From: Lingula anatina
Lineage: Eukaryota > Brachiopoda > Lingulata > Lingulida > Lingulidae
Assembly (NCBI RefSeq): GCF_001039355.2
Contig: NW_019775920.1
Coordinates: forward strand, 64,001-92,086
Reading direction: 5' to 3'
Length of the DNA stretch: 28,086 nt
Below the pieces are notes generated by a model. It was given only the letters and a program-made list of their open reading frames with translations, had not been told where the DNA came from and made no database searches. This document shows positions 22,447 through 28,086 of the stretch, in pieces; position 1 is the stretch's first letter, and each line of letters starts with the position of its first letter. The position numbers were made by a program, and so were the translations under genes.

Positions 22447-25400
22447 ATAGAATATGGCAGGCAGCAAAGTATTACATTCACTCTTTGTGCATGCCAACCC
22501 ATATTTTAACAAAATATGTACTTCAAGAAACCGGTAGCATAATAACATTTATCTTGTAATTTTAACTATAAACAATAAATTTCTACACCAACTATGTAGT
22601 AGACTGTTGTGATCAGACCTAAGCTCCATTTCAGCCCAGTTGACCTGTATGACCTTGACCTGAATACATACCCTCTGGTCAGTCAGCTGGTGACCATAGA
22701 GGTGGACCAGCTGCCTGGAGAACTGCTGATTATACCACCTGGGTGGTTCCATCAGGTACTCTGTCTGGCTGTGTGTATGTATGTCTGTTTGTCTGCCTGT
22801 TTGTCTGCCTGTGTACCTTTCTGTCTGTTTGCCTGTCTGTTTGTCTGTCTGCCTTTCTGTCTGTCTATCTATGTCTGTATAGGGACAGTCGGTCATCCGG
22901 GCACTTTACCTTAGCAACCGGCATCTGGGGTAAAACAAATCGGGCAACATGGCAGATCGCATTGACTACTATGTAAAAGTTGGCAGACTTTGTCCGAAGA
23001 TATCATACTTCACAGTTCCTGACCACTTGTGTCAGTGAGGATGAGTTATTTACCTGGTCGATTTCCTTTACAGGCTTTTGTAAATAGCTGCTGCACACCT
23101 GGTTAAGAGATAAAATCGGCCTTAACTGCCGATCGTTATCTGTGATCGGATATCTTACAGTGGTAGATTGCAAAGACTCATTTGCTTACCTGGATGAGCA
23201 TAATATTCACATCTCTTTGAAAAGAAAACCATACGGAAGCAACTGATATTATCAAGGAAGGTTTCAATTGTACTTATAACTGTTGACGTTGCATATTGCT
23301 GACACATACGAGTAGATTTTGCAGGCCTACTGAATTGCACAGGTACCACGCACAAGACCACGTGTCTTCTCTTCCAAAAAGTTAGCAAGCAACTGTTTAT
23401 GCTGTCATTCCAGGCTTGCATTAATATTCATGTACTGTATACGGACCAAAGAGGCCATGGGACCGATGACATTGCCCCTATCCCGTCCCCCTGGCTATTG
23501 CAGCAGCAGGTGATTTAATCACAATTTGTAGAAATCTTATTCTAATAACTTCTCAGTGTTGCACATTTTGTAGGCCTTTCTTACGATCCACGTTCTAAGA
23601 AGCCATTCCTATTTCACCAACTTATGTACATGTATATACTTAGGGTGGACATTTGCGTATGCAGTTAAGACCAATTTTATCCCGTAACAAGTTAAACAGT
23701 AGCTTATTACAAAGGCCTGCTTACTCATTAGTCCAGGTAAATGATTCAACCCGCCAGACACAAAAGGTCAAGCACTGCCTTTTCAAAATCTTCTGCTGTA
23801 AAATTCCCGATCACAGATAACGATCGGCAGTTATATTAAGGCCGATTTTATCTCTTAACCAGGTGTGCAGCGGCTAATTACAAAGGCCTGTAAAGGAAAT
23901 CGACCAGGTAAATAACTCATCCTTACTGACACAAGTGGTCAGGCACTGTGGAGTATGATATCTTCGGACAAAGTCTGCCAACTTTTACATAGAAGTCAAT
24001 GGGATCCGCCATGTTGCCCGATTTGTTTTACCCCAGATGCCGGTTGCTAAGGCGCGTGACGTCAGCCTGACTGTCCCTATGTTTGTTTGTCTATCTGTTT
24101 GTCTGCCTCCTTATCTGTTTGACAACCTGTTTGAAAAGTGTGTCCCTTTCTCTCCCTCTTTCTCTCTCTCTCTCTCTCTTCATATGGCAACTGTTCAGAA
24201 GCATTCATACTTGGAGTCTAATTCCAGTATTTCACTCAGTATTGTTCTTGTTCCTCCTCTCCAGGCTTACAACCCAGAGGAGACTCTTGCTGTGTCCAGT
24301 CAGGTGATGAACTCGGTGAACTACCGGGTGGTACTGGAGGAGATCCTGAAGGCAGGCAATGTCCCGCGTACTGGCTGGAATCCCAGTCTTCCCTACAGCA
24401 GTCCCCAGGAACAGGTAAATATTCACTGGGAAGTTGTCCCATGTACTGGCTGGAGTCCCAGTCTTCCCTACAGCAGTCCCCAGGAACAGGTAAATACTCA
24501 CTGAGAAGTTGTCCCATGTACTGGCTGGAATCCCAGTCTTCCCTACAACAGTCCCCAGGAACAGGTAAATACTCACTGAGAAGTTGTCCCATGTACTGGC
24601 TGGAACCACAGTCTTCCCTACAACAGTCCCCAGGAACAGGTGAACATGCACTGCGGAGGCCTTCAAATATTACTTTAGCATATGCCCCTTCACTCTCTGA
24701 TCACTTGAAATTTACTGGGAGGTTTAGAGTTGTAAACGTTGAGGTCAGATCCACAAATTGTCATAATCTGATTACTTTTGGAGAAGTTAATTATGTACTT
24801 GTATTTTAGTTATTTCAGATTAATCCACTTCATATTTCTTTTTGTGTGGCAATTCTCTCTTCATCTTCTCTAACACAGTTGATCCTTTATGATCAAATCT
24901 TCTCAAAGTCTTCTCTAACACAGTAGATCAGGTCATAGGTGCAATAAACCAGTATTGGGTAAAATGATGGTGTGGAGGTAATAGCTATTGTTCAGATATA
25001 AAGGGTTCTAAGATATTGTGTTACATATTAGTAAGAAAACCATTGTGTTAATATATATAGGATGGTCCATAAAAAAGCCTCTTTTACTTTACATCTCGAT
25101 TTAAGGGACCATTCCCACAGATATTTGGATCGATCTATCTCCCTGGGGAGTCTCACTAAATTGCTGTCAACTTAAATGTCTGTCACACCTAGCAAAGCTG
25201 TTATGGGGTAATTATCTTTACACCCTAGCTGATTCAGTAGGTGTGACAGACATTTAAGCCAGTTAACAATTTACAAGATGAGGTAGACTTTTCACAGTAG
25301 TCAGAGTGTTTGACCAAACCCATTGCTTAGTGTTTGTTACTTTAACTTATTTTTTCTGGTCTTTGTATTAATATTGCACTGTAACCTGTGTCACTGACTG

Positions 25401-25598
25401 GGAATATTTTGCTGTTTCCAGGTCCAGGAGGTGATGTCCAGGCTGCCCAAACAGCTGCTGAAGAGAGGCCAAGCAGTCACAGACGACATGCAAGACCAGA
25501 TTCAGAATGGAATGAAGAAGAAACCACGGCAGCAGAAGAGAAAGTGGAAGAAGAGCAGCACCTGGTCCCAGTGGAGCAGTGACACGAGCAGTGGATAG
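16202..25598 (+). CDS. Membrane-anchored JmjC-domain 2-oxoglutarate oxygenase (JMJD6/FIH-type), 460 aa
   Basis: Coding exons: 16202-16295, 16960-17137, 18251-18406, 19221-19329, 20175-20324, 20978-21139, 21678-21763, 22635-22755, 24265-24414, 25422-25598 (1,383 nt, stop TAG). All are GT-AG with matching phases. The protein has a basic N-terminus (about 12-50), a hydrophobic helix (about 60-75), then WPVIITDVVPKWGAYHW (143-159), which is the typical lead-in to a JmjC barrel. The core has H263-I-D265, N273, K280 (GRKQWK) and H351 (PPGWFHQ). The spacing HxD to N (10) to K (7) equals that of JMJD6 H187/D189, N197, K204 (from memory). Predicted reaction: Fe(II)- and 2-oxoglutarate-dependent hydroxylation, substrate unknown. 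The tail is very basic (KKKPRQQKRKWKK). The first ATG was chosen; M12 is an alternative start. No orthologue name is assigned. Histone demethylase activity is not supported. Confidence 0.92.
16960..17137 (+). other. JmjC gene coding exon 2: basic stretch and membrane anchor
   Basis: Residues 32-91. EEKKKAERPSVRRKVKRQKH is followed by HWDRL and the hydrophobic run CLLVFTVVNVPLLAW (61-75), then a charged KHLKQKYLEY segment. The positive charges before the helix predict a cytosolic N-terminus, with the catalytic domain on the lumenal or outer side (type II). The hydrophobic core is short (about 15-19 residues), so a Golgi or ER anchor is more likely than plasma membrane. This is inference from the positive-inside rule. 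Confidence 0.75.
17413..17595. mobile_element. Foldback MITE with about 60-bp TIRs, copy A (JmjC intron)
   Basis: The left arm (GATCAAGTATGGCCGACCCA) and right arm (TGGGTCACCATATTTGATC) are inverted copies extending to GAGC...GCTC ends. A related copy is at 19955-20123 and a one-arm fragment at about 20568-20625. Confidence 0.82.
17599..17792. mobile_element. Palindromic MITE with about 51-bp TIRs
   Basis: The left arm starts GGCTTCATTCACATGCAATG and ends TTTTCTATTCGCG. The right arm starts CGCGAATAGAAAA and ends CATTGCATGTGAACGAAGCC. The arms are inverted and nearly identical over about 51 bp. It lies 3 bp from the previous element. TTT flanks both ends and may be a target duplication. Confidence 0.88.
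18486..18641. mobile_element. hAT-like MITE, copy B (JmjC intron)
   Basis: Perfect 11-bp ends, CAGGGGCAGAT and ATCTGCCCCTG, with TA on both flanks. It is homologous in reverse orientation to 8006-8166. The CAG...CTG ends resemble hAT elements, but the flanking TA is not the usual 8-bp hAT duplication, so the superfamily is open. Confidence 0.82.
19532..19751. mobile_element. TIR element, ATCGATCTA family, copy A
   Basis: The left end CCCAGAGATTTAGATCGATC and right end GATCGATCTAAAAATCTATGG are inverted. The interior shares CCCTGGGG, CTAAATTG and GTCTGTC-type blocks with 25108-25290. It lies in the JmjC intron after coding exon 4. Confidence 0.72.
19955..20123. mobile_element. Foldback MITE, copy B of the 17413 family
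   Basis: It starts GAGCGCATTCAGAA and ends TTCTGAATATGCTC, with GATCAAATATGACCGACCCA and TGGGTCACCATATTTGATC arms inside. ATA flanks both ends. No ORF. Confidence 0.82.
20431..20730. repeat. Direct duplication with an embedded MITE arm
   Basis: Sequence at about 20431-20556 (TTTTTAGAAAATTGG, CAATAAACATGACTCAGCT, GGGATGCAGGTTGCT) recurs at about 20619-20730. One arm of the 17413-family element lies between the copies (20568-20625). Confidence 0.75.
20978..21139 (+). other. JmjC gene coding exon 6: HxD iron site and co-substrate lysine
   Basis: Residues 230-283. It contains WNAMLLWGTPHSRSSLHIDP with H263 and D265 as iron ligands, then N273 and GRKQWK with K280, the expected 2-oxoglutarate carboxylate contact. 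N268-W-T is also an N-glycosylation sequon right beside the active site. The exon is phase 0 at both ends (54 codons) with a GTAAGT donor. Confidence 0.93.
21551..21712. repeat. 76-bp tandem repeat across the JmjC coding exon 7 acceptor
   Basis: The intron end, the acceptor AG and the first roughly 35 nt of exon 7 (TTGATTCCACCTGG and on) occur twice, with exon-like starts at 21602 and 21678. A third, shortened copy starts near 21551 (TATTCTAGTCAACC). Confidence 0.88.
21899..21918. repeat. (TG)n microsatellite
   Basis: About ten TG units in the JmjC intron after coding exon 7. Confidence 0.9.
22407..22445. repeat. (TG)n microsatellite
   Basis: About 19 perfect TG units in the same intron, ahead of coding exon 8. 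Confidence 0.93.
22635..22755 (+). other. JmjC gene coding exon 8: distal iron-binding histidine
   Basis: Residues 312-352. They end LPGELLIIPPGWFHQ, the standard JmjC strand and turn placing the third iron ligand (H351). The next exon (24265-24414) supplies the last barrel strand, AYNPEETLAVSSQVMNSVNY. The 1.5-kb intron between them holds a tetranucleotide repeat and a 1.2-kb foldback element. Confidence 0.92.
22762..22878. repeat. Tetranucleotide (TGTC/TGCC/TTTG) repeat
   Basis: An imperfect TGTCTG and TTTGTCTGCC tract that resumes at about 24081-24125 on the other side of the foldback element, so the element split it. Confidence 0.85.
22879..24080. mobile_element. 1.2-kb foldback element with about 280-bp terminal inverted repeats
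   Basis: The left end starts ATAGGGACAGTC and the right end finishes GACTGTCCCTAT. The arms (about 22879-23160 and 23800-24080) are inverted and closely similar, for example CGGACAAAGTCTGCCAAC against its complement. The right arm has an extra diverged direct copy at about 23650-23790. No transposase frame is visible, so it is non-autonomous. Confidence 0.88.
24359..24655. repeat. 75-bp tandem repeat across the JmjC coding exon 9 donor
   Basis: Four copies of the last 50 or so nt of exon 9 plus its donor. GT sites are at 24415, 24490, 24565 (GTAAAT) and 24640 (GTGAAC), exactly 75 bp apart. Each unit also carries CTTCCCTACAG, an acceptor-like stretch. Confidence 0.93.
25108..25290. mobile_element. 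TIR element, ATCGATCTA family, copy B
   Basis: It starts CCATTCCCACAGATATTTGG then ATCGATCTAT. It contains the inverted pair AAATGTCTGTCACACCT and AGGTGTGACAGACATTT. The right terminus is degraded. Confidence 0.7.
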
Positions 25599-25652
25599 AT
25601 GGCGCCAGCTCTCCTTCATATTCCAGTCCCTCCAGACACCTGGCGCCATCTA
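25596..25652 (+). promoter_or_regulatory. Perfect 13-bp inverted repeat at the JmjC stop codon
   Basis: TAGATGGCGCCAG (25596-25608) pairs with CTGGCGCCATCTA (25640-25652) over a 31-nt loop. The first three bases are the stop codon. It could form an RNA hairpin in the mRNA; function unknown. Confidence 0.6.
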
Positions 25653-26984
25653 GTTTAATGTTGTTATAAGGTGGAATTTATATTGCTTGGCTTGTTTTAT
25701 AAATAAGCCTTGTTTTTAAAAGTGTACTCTTATTGTGTAATTAGTTTGTATTTATACAGAATTTCTATTTTTAATTTTTTTCATATGTTGGATAGCAACT
25801 GCGAAGGTGATCAGACTCTATCATTGCTCAATGTCAAGTGAAAAAAGGCAAATTATAATTACTTAATTATCAGGTGACCATAAGATTTTCCATATACCTA
25901 TTTTTATACAATTCCCATTTCCATTACCTTTTAATATGCAATATTCATACAATAAGATATTCTGCACAGGACAGATATGAGATGAGTTGATTGATGGGGT
26001 GGTGCCTCTTACAGCACCCTGAGGTTCAGAAGACACAGAAAATCAGTGGCGGATTTAGGGAGGGGGGTGTCGGGGGTCCGGACCATCCCTTCAGTTTCTG
26101 AAAAACAATCACACCAATGGTCCCCTATAGAAATTAGAATTTTGACTAGCTAAATCATAGTTTTAAACGCTTATAAATGGCACTGTTCACCCTCTAAAAA
26201 ACTAAAATTTTTGGAGCCCTTCAGCGGGGCCCCAGGCCCCAGCCAAGAGGGAGGGTTGGCTTCACATCCGCAGACCCCCCCTCCCAAAAATCCCAGATCC
26301 GCCCTTGGAAAACTGATCAGTCCTATCTTCTTCAATCTTAGGGTGTCTGGCTGTGACTGTTGTTGGAAAGTTTTCTACGAAGCATCTGCTGTGAACTCCA
26401 ATAATGACTGTCTCTTCACATGTAACTGTATTTTACACCATGGAAAGGGGGCTATGAAAAGTATTTTTGTTAAACTTATGTGAACACTTGTTTTGAGAGA
26501 ATATAATGGCCTGTGAAGTAAAAAATATTATCCCTGATGAGAAGTGCAATTTACTTAGAGTGAACATGCTTGAAATGCATGTAGTGTTCAGTTGATTTTG
26601 GCTGAAAATGAGTTTCTAAGGTATATATTCACATATGTTTATATATTAAGTGTAATTTCTGGTTTTGAACTCCTGTTTCTCTCTTTTCACCCATATCTTA
26701 CAAAACTCAACATCTATGCTACAGTCTTGTGCCTGTTTTTACATTCTAGTATTTATTGTTGTATATTTATTTACCACTTTATTTTTTTCTTCCATTAAAG
26801 CACTAATTCTAGTAATATAATTTTATCATTTTCATCTCACTATTACAAGCTTCCATGTTTCTCAATATTATTTTTTTTATTTAAAACATGTGCACTTTAT
26901 ATTTTGTTAACATGCATTATTCAAGCAAATCAATACAGTGGTGATCATACAATATGTACTCTTAACTTATTTATTGCTGTAATG
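25653..26984 (+). other. JmjC 3' UTR or 3' flank
   Basis: AT-rich sequence after the stop. No AATAAA lies close to the stop; ATTAAA at 26794-26799 is the clearest poly(A)-signal variant. The MITE at 26043-26309 lies within. The transcript end cannot be placed. Confidence 0.35.
26043..26309. mobile_element. hAT-like MITE with G-rich ends
   Basis: It starts CAGTGGCGGATTTAGGGAGG and ends CCCAGATCCGCCCTTG, which are inverted and imperfect. GAAAA-like flanks may be a worn target duplication. No ORF of its own. It lies about 450 bp downstream of the JmjC stop. Confidence 0.75.
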
Positions 26985-26987
26985 ACT

Positions 26988-28047
26988 CAGTCTTTTCAAT
27001 GGGCAAAAATGATCAAACTTTCAGATGCATAATTTTATTCTCACAAAATTGTTTTTCTGTATAGCATATATGGTGCTTTAATAGCATAGAATACAACAGC
27101 AGAGTAGCTTGCTTTTTAATTTTGTTACAACCACTCAATAATAATGTTTTGATTTTGAGAAATTCTGACTTAAAAAATACAGTATCAGTAAAATGTGCAA
27201 TTTTCCCCATTGAAAAGATCTTGTAATTACTGTATATTTTGATTGCAATTATTTAATGAGTGCCAGCTTTGCTTTTGATGTATTTTTTAATGTTAATCTG
27301 TTAATTTATTTCAAATGAATATACGATTTGTAAAAAAAAATACAGATTTGTTTCTTGTTACTTGGAGTTATTTGATGTATCAGGAATCAGTGGAATTCCC
27401 ACACCACACAAGAGTACGCACCCTGAGTACCAGTGTATTCAGCTGAGGCATGCAGTATATAGAGAAGGGTGTAGAGAAGATGCCCTCTACCAGGGCCACA
27501 GATTGATTCATCACTAGATATTCACAGATATGTCTATGGTTAAATTCACGTTTATCCTCTGTACTGCACTCAGGGAAAATGTCCACATAATAATAACTGC
27601 GGCCCTGGTAGAGGATATAGAGGAGGGGGGACCTGTCTGGAGCTCAAGGTTGCTTCAGGAGAGGGTCAGATGGTGCTGGAACACGCGGAAATGTTTATGA
27701 TATTACTATTTATTACTATTGTTTCTGTGCCTGTACTGGACGGCCCCCCCCCCCCCCCAGCATACTGTTTTTAGGTACATAGTGTTAACTGTACTCTTGT
27801 GACACTGTAGGATTTTAATTAAAATACCATAGTTACTCGATCAGTGGAGGGAAATTGTGATTTTTTCGTCTTAATTTCTTACAATTATAGCATTCCTTTT
27901 AAGTGAGAGCAACAAAATTACAAAAAAAATACATGCTACTCAGCAAAAAAACCACAAATACTATTAGAAATATAATTTTTGTGATTATAAATTTATATGT
28001 CTGAAAGTTTGATATTTTTTGCCCATTGAAAAGATCGAGTCATGACC
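26988..28047. mobile_element. Foldback element with about 190-bp inverted arms
   Basis: The left arm starts GACTCAGTCTTTTCAATGGG and the right arm ends CCCATTGAAAAGATCGAGTC. Similarity continues inward to about 27185 and 27860, including a shared AATTTTGTT and GAGTAGC block. An inner palindrome (CCTCTACCAGGGCC at about 27482, inverted near 27592-27607) lies in the middle. No coding frame. Confidence 0.72.
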
Positions 28048-28050
28048 ATA

Positions 28051-28052
<2 letters not shown>

Positions 28053-28086
<34 letters not shown>
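28053..28086. repeat. (AT)n microsatellite at the window edge
   Basis: A perfect AT run that continues past the right edge. Confidence 0.95.

Noticed and set aside
22549-22976. Frames rich in TDRQ or CLSV repeats
   Set aside because: They translate the TGTC tetranucleotide repeat.
22879-24080. Possible autonomous transposon with transposase
   Set aside because: The interior has only short broken frames with no transposase motif, so it was kept as a non-autonomous foldback element.
24232-24666. Repetitive 144-codon minus-strand protein (YLFLGTVVGK repeats)
   Set aside because: It is produced by the 75-bp tandem array, which keeps any frame open because 75 is a multiple of 3.
16202-25598. 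Naming the JmjC protein as JMJD6 or a histone demethylase
   Set aside because: Active-site spacing is JMJD6-like, but the membrane anchor and flanking regions differ, and there are no PHD, Tudor or JmjN parts typical of demethylases.
26211-26483. 90-codon plus-strand frame downstream of the JmjC gene
   Set aside because: It starts inside a MITE and continues into AT-rich sequence; no recognisable domain.

Overview
The window is intron-rich animal DNA. It carries two protein-coding genes arranged head to head, separated by about 0.5 kb of shared promoter near 14.54-15.14 kb. Many small palindromic or terminal-inverted-repeat (TIR) elements sit in the introns. Gene structure, protein similarity and repeat style suggest an invertebrate deuterostome, most likely a lancelet (Branchiostoma-like). 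The species is inference; no search was possible.

Left half, minus strand (339 to about 14.5 kb): a GIGYF gene (GRB10-interacting GYF protein, GIGYF1/2 family). I resolved 19 coding exons whose phases join without a break into 1,167 codons, from the ATG at 9943 to the edge of exon 19 at 339. The C-terminal part lies beyond the left edge. The protein shows a 4EHP-binding motif, an RG-rich stretch, a DDX6-contact segment, a GYF domain, a Q-rich module carried by three homologous exons, a long E/R/Q-rich helix, and the conserved LSLAEIQ and KSLLEIQQ motifs. The 5' UTR probably extends upstream through a small exon near 11.2 kb.

Right half, plus strand (about 15.0 to 25.6 kb): a 10-coding-exon gene for a 460-residue JmjC-domain oxygenase. 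Spacing of the HxD...H iron triad and the N...K co-substrate positions matches the JMJD6/FIH-type hydroxylases. A basic N-terminus and a predicted transmembrane helix precede the catalytic domain, so it looks like a membrane-anchored (type II) member of the family.

Repeats: at least five short TIR families occur, several with copies in introns of both genes. There are two long foldback elements (22879-24080 and about 26988-28047). Four tandem arrays lie exactly across splice junctions (exon 5 and exon 19 donors of GIGYF; exon 7 acceptor and exon 9 donor of the JmjC gene). These junction-spanning arrays, the triplicated GIGYF exons and the membrane-anchored JmjC enzyme are the most interesting observations.

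Functional link: GIGYF is a cytoplasmic translational repressor scaffold (4EHP, DDX6, CCR4-NOT partners). The JmjC protein is a putative protein hydroxylase. They share a promoter, but nothing in the sequence ties their functions together.
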